18,112 bases of DNA from Bacteriovoracaceae bacterium UBA7317. GTDB lineage: Bacteria > Bdellovibrionota > Bacteriovoracia > Bacteriovoracales > Bacteriovoracaceae. Below, in pieces: positions 7,021 through 15,377 of the stretch. Position 1 is the stretch's first letter. The number at the start of each line of letters is the position of its first letter. Both the position numbers and the translations under genes were made by a program. The stretch spans positions 1 through 18,112 of the forward strand of contig DKQD01000022.1 in assembly GCA_002474345.1 (NCBI GenBank), given 5' to 3'. The notes below the pieces were generated by a model. It had not been told where the DNA came from and did no database searches. It saw only the letters and a list, made by a program, of their open reading frames with translations.

Positions 7021-8103
7021 TTAAAAAGTTAGCTTGGAAGGCTTACGAAATTCTCTCAAAAGAGAGGTTGCATAAGCCCCTGGGGGAAGCGTCATTTTAA
7101 AAAGAAGGCCATCGGCTTCTAAACTGATCGTAAGGTCTGGTACTTTTACCCAAGCTTCTCGGCGGCTTCCATAAAGTGGGAAACCTTTTAATTCATTAAC
7201 AGATAGCCCCTCTTTCCTAAGTAATTCTTCCTCTCTTTCAAGAGGTTTTCCCAAAGGCAAAGTCATTTTTTTACCAAAAACCGGCCCCGTGACGGTTAAG
7301 GAAGCCCGCTCTTTTGAAGTTAGAGTCCTTCCTTCCCCAAAAAGAAAAGGCCTTGTGTCCCCTGGAGACAAAACAATATCACCCTCAAGAAAGTCATGGA
7401 GACGACCCTCTTGAACTCTATTTGATAACCATTGGTTAAAAAGTTTCGACTGATAAGAGTTAAGAAGGAAATTTTTGAGCCATGGAGACCTTATCTTTTC
7501 CTTACCCAACCAAACAGCTTTTCCTCTTTCAGCGTTGTCACCCTTATCCCCAAACCTCTGAGGACCATAAAAGTTAGGAAAGCCAAGTTCTTTTATTCTA
7601 GTTGAAATGGGTTCTATTTTTTTAAGGGCGTCCTCAGAGCTATAATTAAGTTCTGTTAAAAGAACTTCAAAACTATTTCCCCTCAATTCACCCACTTTTA
7701 TTTTTGTTTCTCTTTTTTGTAAAACGATTGAACTGAGCTCTGGAAAAGATTCTTCAAGGGTTGAACGTACTTTCTCTAAAGGAAAATTTCGGCCTAAAGG
7801 CAAGGAAATAGTTTGGGTCGTAATGGCATCTTTGTCTTTAAGGCCTGCGTGACCTAAGAGGTTTTTATTTTTTATTGAAAATAGAAGAGCCAACCTTTTC
7901 AACACTTCCTGAGTCGTCATTGAAGACCTCGTGCAAGTCAGGGAAACGTGCTCTCCTCTATCTGGAACCGGCTCCATCTTTTCAATAACTTTAAAATGAG
8001 AGGGGCTTTTTTTAAGAGCTCCTCCAATCCCAGGAAGGCCTTCTGTTAAATAAGATGTTACACCTGAAAAAAAGTCAGATGTCCCCATATTTTTCATTTT
8101 CAT
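7021..8103 (-). CDS. truD: tRNA pseudouridine(13) synthase TruD
   Basis: This 360-residue protein is close to the length of E. coli TruD (349). It isomerises uridine 13 of tRNA (in E. coli tRNA-Glu) to pseudouridine. The signature is GHAGLKDKDAITTQ (84-97), where Asp90 of GLKD is the catalytic aspartate, matching GYAGLKDRHAVTEQ of E. coli. A second family motif is NFYGPQRFGDKGDN near 177-190. The frame opens with ATG at 8103, and further ATGs lie at 8097 and 8088. None has a well-placed ribosome site, since AAGGAC (8123-8128) is about 20 bases from the first. The start is therefore uncertain by a few residues. The ALDH gene ends 30 bases upstream, so co-transcription is likely. Confidence 0.94.
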   Translation of the reverse strand: MKMKNMGTSDFFSGVTSYLTEGLPGIGGALKKSPSHFKVIEKMEPVPDRGEHVSLTCTRSSMTTQEVLKRLALLFSIKNKNLLGHAGLKDKDAITTQTISLPLGRNFPLEKVRSTLEESFPELSSIVLQKRETKIKVGELRGNSFEVLLTELNYSSEDALKKIEPISTRIKELGFPNFYGPQRFGDKGDNAERGKAVWLGKEKIRSPWLKNFLLNSYQSKLFNQWLSNRVQEGRLHDFLEGDIVLSPGDTRPFLFGEGRTLTSKERASLTVTGPVFGKKMTLPLGKPLEREEELLRKEGLSVNELKGFPLYGSRREAWVKVPDLTISLEADGLLFKMTLPPGAYATSLLREFRKPSKLTF

Positions 8104-8133
8104 AGCGAAAATCTTTTTTTTAAGTCCTTTAAA

Positions 8134-9576
8134 TTAATAAATAAGAAGTTTTTCTTCAGAAAAGTCCTTCATTGTATACTTTATACCTTCCCGACCAAAG
8201 CCAGATTGTTTAATACCACCATAAGGCATGTTATCAATTCTAAATCCAGGAACAAAGTTCATGATGACAGCTCCTGTTTCACACTGATTAAAAGCATACT
8301 TCATTCTATCTATATTATTAGTGTAAACTCCAACCTGAAGACCAAAGCGGGTTTTGTTGGCCCTTTCTACTCCTTCTTCGAAACTATCGACTTTTTCTAA
8401 AATAGCAAGGGGTCCAAAAGCTTCTTCAAAAACAACTTTCATTGTATCTTTGGTTTCTGTCAAAAGAGTAGGTGCATAGACGTTCCTTTTTTCATCGAGC
8501 ACACGTCCACCAGTCAAAACGACTGCTCCTTCGTGCTTAGCCTCATCAATCCAACAACCTACCCTTTCAAGAGCTTCTTTATTAATTAGGGGTCCCACCA
8601 TGTTTTTTTCTTCTTTAGGGTCTCCTATCGACAAAGATTCAACGTTTTCTATTAAGGCATCCTTCAATGCCTGAAAAATAGAAGCATGAACGTAAATTCT
8701 TTGAGTCGAAATACAAATTTGACCGGAATAAAGAAAGGAGCCACCACAAATGTCTTTGGCCGCTTTTTTTATATCGACTCCTTCATCTACTATGACTGCA
8801 GCATTTCCTCCAAGTTCCAGAGTCACTTTTTTTCTACCAGCGATTGTTTTTAAAAACCATCCAACCTTCGGGCTTCCAGTAAAAGAAAGGGCCTTTAGCC
8901 TTTCGTCTCTTACTAATAGCTCAGCTTCTTTATCCTTACAGATAAGAGTGTTCAAAGTCCCAGGGGGAAACCCTGCTTGATGAACAAGATCAGAAAAAGC
9001 CAAGCTTGTAAGGGGAGTCATCATAGAAGGTTTTAAAACTACCGAACACCCAATAGCTAAAGCAGGTGCCACCTTATGCATAACCAAATTTAAGGGGAAG
9101 TTAAAAGGTGAAATCGCCAAGATAGGACCTATCGGAAAAGGCTTTGTAAAAGCTGTTTTTCCCTCACCCAATCCAAAGTCTATAGGAACCTTTTCTCCTT
9201 CAAAACGGAGGCATTCTTCTTTGGCGAGATTAAGAACATAAAGACACCTCTCCATTTCTGCCCTTGCATACACCACTGGCTTTCCAGCTTCCTTACAAAT
9301 AAGCTCCGTGAAGAGATCTTTCTTTTCCTTTAAAAGGTCTAAAAGCTTTTCTAATTTTAGGGCCCTTTGGCCAGCTGACCAACGCGACATTACTTTAAAA
9401 GCTTCTTCACTTGTTTTAACTGCTTGTTCAATTTGTGAGGTGTTTAAAAAAGGGATGGAGGCCAAAACCGTTTGGTCATATTTGTCTAGAATATCAAGAT
9501 GTCCCTCTTTTGGATCATCAATCCATTTCCCCCCGACAAAGCTTTTACAATTGATCAAATTTTTTAATGAATTCAA
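8134..9576 (-). CDS. NAD(P)-dependent aldehyde dehydrogenase
   Basis: This 480-residue protein has the full aldehyde dehydrogenase fold. It oxidises an aldehyde to the acid using NAD or NADP. Key positions are Asn159 in AISPFNFP, Lys182 in VVLKPS, the cofactor loop FTGSPKVG (232-239), the general base Glu254 in TLELGGN, the catalytic nucleophile Cys288 in SGQICIS, and EEAFGPLAIL near 385-396. All are intact. The N-terminus (INCKSFVGGKW) is at the usual family distance from the core. The start codon is TTG, supported by GGAG (9585-9588) 8 bases upstream and by the lack of any ATG in the first 60 codons. The SGQICIS-QRIYVH style resembles the lactaldehyde / phosphonoacetaldehyde dehydrogenase-like branch, but the substrate cannot be named. 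Confidence 0.93.
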   Translation of the reverse strand: MNSLKNLINCKSFVGGKWIDDPKEGHLDILDKYDQTVLASIPFLNTSQIEQAVKTSEEAFKVMSRWSAGQRALKLEKLLDLLKEKKDLFTELICKEAGKPVVYARAEMERCLYVLNLAKEECLRFEGEKVPIDFGLGEGKTAFTKPFPIGPILAISPFNFPLNLVMHKVAPALAIGCSVVLKPSMMTPLTSLAFSDLVHQAGFPPGTLNTLICKDKEAELLVRDERLKALSFTGSPKVGWFLKTIAGRKKVTLELGGNAAVIVDEGVDIKKAAKDICGGSFLYSGQICISTQRIYVHASIFQALKDALIENVESLSIGDPKEEKNMVGPLINKEALERVGCWIDEAKHEGAVVLTGGRVLDEKRNVYAPTLLTETKDTMKVVFEEAFGPLAILEKVDSFEEGVERANKTRFGLQVGVYTNNIDRMKYAFNQCETGAVIMNFVPGFRIDNMPYGGIKQSGFGREGIKYTMKDFSEEKLLIY

Positions 9577-9674
9577 GAATACTTCTCCAAGGATTAAGTA
9601 AGGAAACTAGCAGAAAATCTTACTCTTTCCTTTGGGTTACCGCTAGTCGCACTTAAAAGTCAAGCAAAGGGGTT

Positions 9675-10370
9675 TTAAGTCAGACGATCGGCCATAAGAG
9701 AGTAAATACTATCGGCAATCTGCTCTAGGGAGGAAGCCTCATTATTAAACAGAGCGTGATAATGGAGGGGATCGTTTATATTACAGGAAAGGTGATTTTC
9801 TATAAAACGGTCCCTTCTTTCTTGCTCCTCGCCAACCATTTTTTTCGCGTCGTCATAACTTAGTTCGAGGCGTCTGGAAATTGATTGTACTCGGTATTCA
9901 AAAGGGGCCACCAATCTAAAATGAAAACAGTTATCCAAATTGCTTGTCAGAATATTAGATCCTCTGCCAACTAAAATAGCGTTTCCATCTTTGGCCAATT
10001 TAATAATATATTCGCTGAGAATGCTAAAAGCTTCTGTTTGAGTTTTTTGGCGGCTTTTGAAAATTGAGAGGATTTCCATTATTTGGGAATCATCTCCCAG
10101 CCTTTCAAGAAAATTTTCGCTTAAATTTTTGTCCTTACTAACTCTTTCAATCAAAGATTTGTCAAAAACAGTCCACTCTTGATCTGTTTCCTTTTCTAAT
10201 TTATTTTTTATCTCTTCTGCTAAAGGAAAACCTTCACAACCGAACTCCCGAGCGATAGTTACTGAAAACTTCTTTTTCTCTAAACCTTTTTTGTTGGCCT
10301 CTCTTTGAAGTTTGGACCATGTTTCAAGACGCTTGTCTATATTAGGTATTAGGCCATCATAAATCGACAT
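9675..10370 (-). CDS. Cytidylate kinase-like family protein
   Basis: This 231-residue product resembles the cytidylate kinase-like family (Pfam PF13189), P-loop kinases related to CMP kinase. A charged N-terminal helix of about 35 residues leads to FSVTIAREFGCEGFPLAEEI (35-54), the family's nucleotide-binding region. Next come VFDKSLIERVSKD (68-80), AILVGRGSNIL (131-141), FRLVAPFEYRVQSI (151-164) and EEQERRDRFIENHL (181-194). As usual for this branch, no classical GxGKS/T P-loop lysine is present, so phosphorylation of CMP should not be assumed. The gene starts 21 bases after the coiled-coil gene with only a weak ribosome site (GAAGAG), which suggests translational coupling. A regulatory or protein-associated role with the upstream coiled-coil protein is inference. 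Confidence 0.82.
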   Translation of the reverse strand: MSIYDGLIPNIDKRLETWSKLQREANKKGLEKKKFSVTIAREFGCEGFPLAEEIKNKLEKETDQEWTVFDKSLIERVSKDKNLSENFLERLGDDSQIMEILSIFKSRQKTQTEAFSILSEYIIKLAKDGNAILVGRGSNILTSNLDNCFHFRLVAPFEYRVQSISRRLELSYDDAKKMVGEEQERRDRFIENHLSCNINDPLHYHALFNNEASSLEQIADSIYSLMADRLT

Positions 10371-10391
10371 ACTTCAATCTCTTCTTTGACT

Positions 10392-12650
10392 CTAGAAAGG
10401 TAACTCGAGAGAGCCTTCACGAGCACTTTCTAATTTACAGTCCATCGTTAATCCGGAAACAATACCTTGTGGATCCTTCATAACAATAAATGATATTTTA
10501 AGCCCCAAATTTTTAAAATCTTTCATCAATTTTTTGGAATGAGGAACAAGAGCTTCTTTTAGGTTTTGCTCGCTCAAACAATTAAGTTTGGATACGACCA
10601 TTTTAAAAACAAAGTCTGAATTGTTTTTAAAAAGGGCCATGTGAAAAGAAATATCAGGTCCTTTAAAAGGGACCATCTTCTCCAAAAAAGAAAGGGTGAC
10701 TTCTTGAAAAGAATTGAAATACTCGTCCCCCAAGTTTTTAATATCTTCTTTTTTCCAGTCAATGTGAACCGGAATTTCCGAAATTTCTTCTTGTATTCTT
10801 CGCCTCAAACAACTCATTTTACTTTCAAAATCCATTCCTTCTTTTTCCTTAGAAGGACCTAAATGGATTTGCACTCTATCCCAATTTTGAATACTCGTTT
10901 CAAGTTGCTTAATATTTTTTTCATTTTCGTAAAGGATAGAATTCTGACTGGCCACCCTTTTTTCTCTGTTCTCCCACTCTTTTTTAAAAAACAAAATCTG
11001 CTGGTTTTTCTCATCAATACGACTTTTTTGTTCCCTTAAGACTTTTTCATTTAAAACAATTTGTGACTCTTCTTTTTTCCTAAGGTCAAGGTGTTCTTTT
11101 ATCTCTGTTTCCAACTTCTCCATCTCATCAAATTGAGCTTTAAGGGCCTCCTCTTGAGAGTTAAATAAGTTTTGATTTTCCATCTGCTGATGAACAAATT
11201 CTATTAACCTTGCTTCTAAATTGTTTATGTGAAGGTTTTGTTCCTGAAGACGGTTCTTTATTTCATCAAGTTCTCTTTCCTGAGTCGTCAATTTTCTTTT
11301 ATAATCATCTATATTGCTTGAATCCAGACTTATTTTTCTTTTATTAAAATCAGATTTTTTGCGTGACTCCTCTAAATCTCGCAAATTCCTCCTAATACTT
11401 TCATCATGAACTCTAATAATTTTCTGATTTTTCTCTATGGACTCTTTTTGAATTTCACTTAATTCGTTATAGTGCTTTAATTCTTTTTCTAACTCTTTAT
11501 TTCTTTTTTCCTTTTCAATAACCTTGCTTTCCATATTAGCAAGATTTTTCTGATTTTTTTCAAAATCGCTCATCTTTTCTCTAAGTAGGCGTTCTCTCTT
11601 ATTAATAAGTTCTTCTTTTTCAATCAAGGCCCGGCTATCTTCTCTTATTTTTTGAATCGAAACTACAAACCTTTGGTTAACGTCCTTTAAAGACTCTTCC
11701 AAACTACTGAATCGGCTTTCTAAAATTTTTCTTTTTTCAGTTTGCTCTTCCAATATTTTTTCATTCTCTTCCAATTTTAAGTTATTATCATGAGTTTTTT
11801 GCTCTAACTCGCTAATATTCATTTTTTCTTCATCTATGACCTTCTTATTGCTATAAATTTTGGAAATCATCTTTTCAAGTTCCAGACTCTGACGGCGGAA
11901 GTTTTCCTGATTCCCAATTCTTTGCTCTTTTACTTTAGAAATATATTCCTCTAGACCTTTGAGCTCTTCTTTTGATCCTAAGAGGTCATTTTTTAAAATA
12001 TTAACCTTTTTTGTTTCTTCTAAAAGTCTTTCAGTTATGCTCTCTCTTTCCTCTCTTCCCTGCTTTATGGCCTTTAGATTCCCTCCAAGCCTTAGAGATA
12101 TCTTTTCTTTTTGATTTTTTAAATCATCGAGCCTTATTTTCTTCCTAAATAATTCATCTCTTACTTCCTTATACTCTCTTCTTTCTTCTGCAATTTGCTG
12201 ATCCTGACCTTTCAAAAAGTCAGTATGTTCTTTAATCAGTTTAGCTTGCGCACTATTTTTATCTCTTCCATCCTCCAACTGCCCTTTTAACTCTTCTAAA
12301 AGTTCCTTATTTTTTTCAATTTGGAATTTTTTGTCAGCGAGCAATTGATCATTTTCTTTTAGCTGGACATCCAGTCCACTAAGGCCTTCCTTAAGCTTTT
12401 TCAGTTGTCCTGTCTGGCTTTTCAAATCTTCTTCAAGACCTTTCAGATTTTTCTCCTGCCCTTTCAACTTTTTCTTTTGGGACTTTAAATCAAGGTCATC
12501 AAGTTGAACCTTTAAAGAATTATTTTCCTTTAGAAAAATATTTTCTTTAAGCTTTTTTTCATTTTCAAAAAGCTGACTTATGGTTTTATTGACTTCTTTT
12601 TGAGAAGAAGGTGAATCTTTTTTTTTCTGACTAAAAAACTTTTTTAACAT
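10392..12650 (-). CDS. Long heptad coiled-coil protein with globular C-terminal domain
   Basis: This 752-residue protein has a short basic N-terminus (MLKKFFSQKKK), no signal peptide and no membrane segment. Residues about 25-610 are almost purely helical, rich in Glu, Lys, Leu and Gln, and free of cysteine. Residues 54-130 form eleven consecutive heptads, each with Leu or Ile in the same place. From about residue 615 (first cysteine at 614) the composition changes to a mixed alpha/beta domain of about 135 residues. It contains strand-like segments such as DISFHMALF, FVFKMVVSKL, LKISFIVMKD and VSGLTMDCKL. This layout suggests a long tether or scaffold presenting a folded head. I do not recognise the head domain. 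AAGAGG (12658-12663) is 7 bases before the ATG. The kinase-like gene follows by 21 bases, so the two are probably one unit. Confidence 0.88.
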   Translation of the reverse strand: MLKKFFSQKKKDSPSSQKEVNKTISQLFENEKKLKENIFLKENNSLKVQLDDLDLKSQKKKLKGQEKNLKGLEEDLKSQTGQLKKLKEGLSGLDVQLKENDQLLADKKFQIEKNKELLEELKGQLEDGRDKNSAQAKLIKEHTDFLKGQDQQIAEERREYKEVRDELFRKKIRLDDLKNQKEKISLRLGGNLKAIKQGREERESITERLLEETKKVNILKNDLLGSKEELKGLEEYISKVKEQRIGNQENFRRQSLELEKMISKIYSNKKVIDEEKMNISELEQKTHDNNLKLEENEKILEEQTEKRKILESRFSSLEESLKDVNQRFVVSIQKIREDSRALIEKEELINKRERLLREKMSDFEKNQKNLANMESKVIEKEKRNKELEKELKHYNELSEIQKESIEKNQKIIRVHDESIRRNLRDLEESRKKSDFNKRKISLDSSNIDDYKRKLTTQERELDEIKNRLQEQNLHINNLEARLIEFVHQQMENQNLFNSQEEALKAQFDEMEKLETEIKEHLDLRKKEESQIVLNEKVLREQKSRIDEKNQQILFFKKEWENREKRVASQNSILYENEKNIKQLETSIQNWDRVQIHLGPSKEKEGMDFESKMSCLRRRIQEEISEIPVHIDWKKEDIKNLGDEYFNSFQEVTLSFLEKMVPFKGPDISFHMALFKNNSDFVFKMVVSKLNCLSEQNLKEALVPHSKKLMKDFKNLGLKISFIVMKDPQGIVSGLTMDCKLESAREGSLELPF
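12261..12491 (-). repeat. 21-bp coding repeat encoding eleven in-phase heptads
   Basis: Residues 54-130 of the heptad coiled-coil protein divide cleanly into eleven 7-residue units (for example DLKSQKK, KLKGQEK, NLKGLEE, DLKSQTG, QLKKLKE). Unit position 2 is Leu in ten units and Ile in one. The first five units also share Lys at position 3. Their similarity suggests recent expansion of a 21-bp unit at this end of the gene. Confidence 0.7.
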
Positions 12651-12732
12651 GGCCCAACCTCTTATTTGAGCCTCTATTATTTCTAATTCTTAAAAAGTGT
12701 TCTAGGAGGAAAAGAGTCCCATTTATTTGGAA

Positions 12733-14820
12733 CTAGTAAAAATATGACTCTGAAAACTGACCAATGTTATCGTCAATAAGTTCATCAATGGCCTCGAGTT
12801 CCTTTCTTAAAAAATAGCCTTTATCCATATGGCGTAGCCTAAGGTGGTTTTTTTCTTCCAAAGGAGTTGTTAAGAGGTCAGGTAAACGGTCTTTTTCCTC
12901 AGCTTCTTTCAAGCTTTCAAGCGGAGGGTGTAAAGTCATATAGTTATAGTCAGGCGTATTTATTAAAACAGCACCGCGGTCTCCATAAGCTTCAGAGGCC
13001 CCCCCATCGACAATAAACGCTCCATGCTTATGGCTTAAAATGGCCTGTTTCATATTCTTGACTGGCGTATGCCCCATGCAAATTTTATTTGCATGGAACT
13101 CTTTTAAAACTTTATTCAAAAAGTCATCATTTCTTATATTTTTATAAAAAGGGTTTGGGTTTTCTTTCCATGTTGTTAAGGTCCCCCGAGAGGCAATTTC
13201 TTTTTCAAAAATGGCCCTCTCCAAAGTGGCCATTTTGTCCTTACAAAAGAAAGCAGAATCTCTACCACACCAAAGGTACCAAAGGAGCATTTTTTCCCTT
13301 CTTGTGATTGTTTTTCCTTCCCGATGAAACTCTCCAATCCTCTTTAAGTCTCTTTGTATAAAATCAAATAATTTTCTACCTTTTAGACCTTTCGTCTCCG
13401 CTAAATCCATCTCTTTTGTTGAAGGAATAGCAGCGTGAAAATAGAGGGTATGATCTACTACCCTATAAGCTTCACCAAATTCGAAAAGCCACTTTATATC
13501 CTCCTGAAGTTTTGGAAGAGTCGTAAATTGGTAAACTAAATCGTTCACAACCGCCTCTTCCTCTTCAGTCAGTAGTCCAGGTTTTTTTGAATCAACAGTT
13601 GGAAAGTATGGGTCTAAATAGAGAGGATTATTCTTGATGAACTCCTCCCATTCTTTTTCATCATCTCCAAGACCTTGTACGGGAAGAAAGTTCATAAGTT
13701 CTTTTTGACGTTCAAAATCTCTTCTATAGTCAATACGTCCAACAGTTTCATCTCCAACTTCATCCATTGAGTCTTTTAGCCAAGTAAGAGTCAGCTTAGA
13801 TTCCAAAACCAAAAGAGTTTTTGTCATTTTTATGGCGTCTTCTTTAGACCATTTTGTGAAGTCTTTTGCCTTCACATATTTACCAATTGGAGTTTTCTTA
13901 TAGGATTTTCTAGCTAACGATCTTAGCCCTTCCAAATTGAAGCCGTAGCGCGCTAAAAAATCCACATTATTGTACCGCATAGAGATTCTTAGTGCCGTCA
14001 TACAAAGGATAGGATTCCCAATACCTGCACCCATCCATAATATGTCGTGGTTTCCCCAAATATAGTGGAGAGGGATTGGGCTATCATCATTATTAAAATA
14101 GCGTCGATAAAGCCCCATTAATTTATCAGCTTCTTCTCCTCGATCAAACGTATCACCCAAATTAATATGCTTATCAAATGTATTGCTTAAGATGAGCTTT
14201 ACTAGCATGGAGGTAACAATTGAAAAGATGCTTTCTTTTTCAACAACAGCACTGACAACGGCTTCGTAAGAAGAATCATCGGTTGGAGCATAAAGCTTTA
14301 GAATATTCTCCAAAAAAGACGCTGGAACGATCTTTATAATCCTCCGTTCATCTCCCCTCGTAACTCCTCTAAGAATCTCCAAAATATCCTTGAGAATCCT
14401 CCTTCTAGAAAGACCATGTTTCTCTAACTCTCCTAATGCGATAACAAACTTTTTTGGGACCCTTTCTAAAAATTGATTTTTTAGAGGATTTTGCTCCATC
14501 TCTCCATCAAGAGATTTTTTAATGGAGTCAAAACGAGTCCGGTTAACAAGTAAAAGAAGTTTTTCATAACTCTGACAAATTTCTTCTGAGTATGAATCTC
14601 CTAAAATTTCCTGAACGCATAACTTGAAATAACCAAAACCATTTTTTAACCAATACACAAACTTGTCATAGGAGCCATGGAGGTCACTGTATACAACATA
14701 ACTTCTAGGTGGCCTCTCTAGCTGTTTATGAATAAGAAGCTTTCTATTAATGAGGGATAAAACGCTAGAGCCCTTGTATTTCTCAAGGCAAAATTGCTTA
14801 TGGGTCAAAATGTCCATCAT
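12733..14820 (-). CDS. fbp: Fructose-1,6-bisphosphatase, class III
   Basis: This 695-residue product matches the class III (Bacillus subtilis-type, about 670 residues) fructose-1,6-bisphosphatase, which makes fructose 6-phosphate in gluconeogenesis. It uses a metallophosphoesterase core with a large insertion. Metal-binding motifs in order are YSDLHGSYDK (DLH, 46-48), NLGDTFDRGEEAD (GDTFDRG, 222-228), YIWGNHDILW (GNHD, 256-259) and CMGHTPVKNM (GHT, about 583-585). These are followed by IVDGGASEAYGDRGAVLIN. All are intact. The ATG at 14820 is preferred because GGAGG (14829-14833) lies 8 bases upstream. An in-frame GTG at 14835 would overlap that ribosome site and give 700 residues. A possible -10 (TATAAC on the minus strand, about 14845-14850) gives a short leader. 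The gene stands alone between a divergent gene and the coiled-coil gene, 82 bp away. Confidence 0.94.
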   Translation of the reverse strand: MMDILTHKQFCLEKYKGSSVLSLINRKLLIHKQLERPPRSYVVYSDLHGSYDKFVYWLKNGFGYFKLCVQEILGDSYSEEICQSYEKLLLLVNRTRFDSIKKSLDGEMEQNPLKNQFLERVPKKFVIALGELEKHGLSRRRILKDILEILRGVTRGDERRIIKIVPASFLENILKLYAPTDDSSYEAVVSAVVEKESIFSIVTSMLVKLILSNTFDKHINLGDTFDRGEEADKLMGLYRRYFNNDDSPIPLHYIWGNHDILWMGAGIGNPILCMTALRISMRYNNVDFLARYGFNLEGLRSLARKSYKKTPIGKYVKAKDFTKWSKEDAIKMTKTLLVLESKLTLTWLKDSMDEVGDETVGRIDYRRDFERQKELMNFLPVQGLGDDEKEWEEFIKNNPLYLDPYFPTVDSKKPGLLTEEEEAVVNDLVYQFTTLPKLQEDIKWLFEFGEAYRVVDHTLYFHAAIPSTKEMDLAETKGLKGRKLFDFIQRDLKRIGEFHREGKTITRREKMLLWYLWCGRDSAFFCKDKMATLERAIFEKEIASRGTLTTWKENPNPFYKNIRNDDFLNKVLKEFHANKICMGHTPVKNMKQAILSHKHGAFIVDGGASEAYGDRGAVLINTPDYNYMTLHPPLESLKEAEEKDRLPDLLTTPLEEKNHLRLRHMDKGYFLRKELEAIDELIDDNIGQFSESYFY

Positions 14821-14904
14821 AAAAACGCCCTCCACTCAGGCAAGGTTATAAGAAACTTCCTTCAGTTCCTTTTTATCTCAAAAAAAGCATGAAGACCACT
14901 TTTT

Positions 14905-14923
14905 GAGGGTCAAATTGGCCCTC
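14905..14923. promoter_or_regulatory. 7-bp hairpin/dyad in the fbp divergent region
   Basis: GAGGGTC (14905-14911) and GGCCCTC (14917-14923) pair over seven positions (one G-T wobble) around the loop AAATT. Neither strand has a T-run after the hairpin, so it does not look like a terminator. It lies midway between divergent fbp and the cysteine-rich protein gene, where an operator would be expected. No regulator can be named. Confidence 0.35.
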
Positions 14924-14996
14924 CAGCTTTGGCATCAATTTTGAAGAAGGTTGTTTAAAAAAAGTATCACCAAATTTAACTAATAAGGAGAACAAC

Positions 14997-15377
14997 ATGA
15001 AAACCGTCTTAAGAACCATACTAGTCATCTCACTAACATTCCTATCCTTCTCTTCTTTTGCTGATCCAATTCAAGATAACGTCTTTCAAGCTAAAAGAAG
15101 CGGATGGTTTCCCTCTAGTGCAACACCATGCCCTGTTGTCTGCAAAAAGCTCAAAGGTTCCTCTGCTGAATCTGAGTCTTTTTTTGCACCACAACTAAAA
15201 AATAAATATACTGCTGTTTGTAAGGCCCCCACAACAATGGGCCGGCCATCAGGGAAAGGCTGGCTTTATGGTAACAATTTTAGCGCACCTGGACGAAACA
15301 GACTTTGTATGGTTTCAACGCCTCAGGGCAAAGTTCAAAGAAAACAGAAGTTCTATTGCCTCTGCGTTTTTAAATAG
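14997..15377 (+). CDS. Small secreted six-cysteine protein, unknown function
   Basis: This 126-residue product has a clear Sec signal peptide (MKTVLRTILV start, cleavage after SSFA at residue 22). The mature protein of 104 residues is basic and has six cysteines at 45, 49, 75, 104, 121 and 123 (CPVVC, AVCKAP, RLCMVS, YCLC). An even number in an exported protein suggests three disulfides. Gly, Asn and Trp residues in KGWLYGNNFSAPG look like a conserved core. AAGGAG (14985-14990) lies 6 bases before the ATG. The gene is monocistronic, divergent from fbp, and followed by small GC hairpins with T-runs. I do not recognise a family. It could be an extracellular binding domain, inhibitor or effector. 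Confidence 0.85.
   Translation: MKTVLRTILVISLTFLSFSSFADPIQDNVFQAKRSGWFPSSATPCPVVCKKLKGSSAESESFFAPQLKNKYTAVCKAPTTMGRPSGKGWLYGNNFSAPGRNRLCMVSTPQGKVQRKQKFYCLCVFK

Noticed and set aside
9606..9647. Inverted repeat ACTAGC ... GCTAGT between the kinase-like and ALDH genes, with alternative pairings (GTAAG/CTTAC, GGAAA/TTTCC)
   Set aside because: The arms are 5-6 bp with loops of up to 30 bases and there is no T-run. It could be a weak attenuator, but the evidence is too slight to list.
10641..10862. Plus-strand open frame of 73 codons opposite the C-terminal domain of the heptad coiled-coil gene
   Set aside because: It lies fully inside a well-supported gene and has unlikely composition and no ribosome site.
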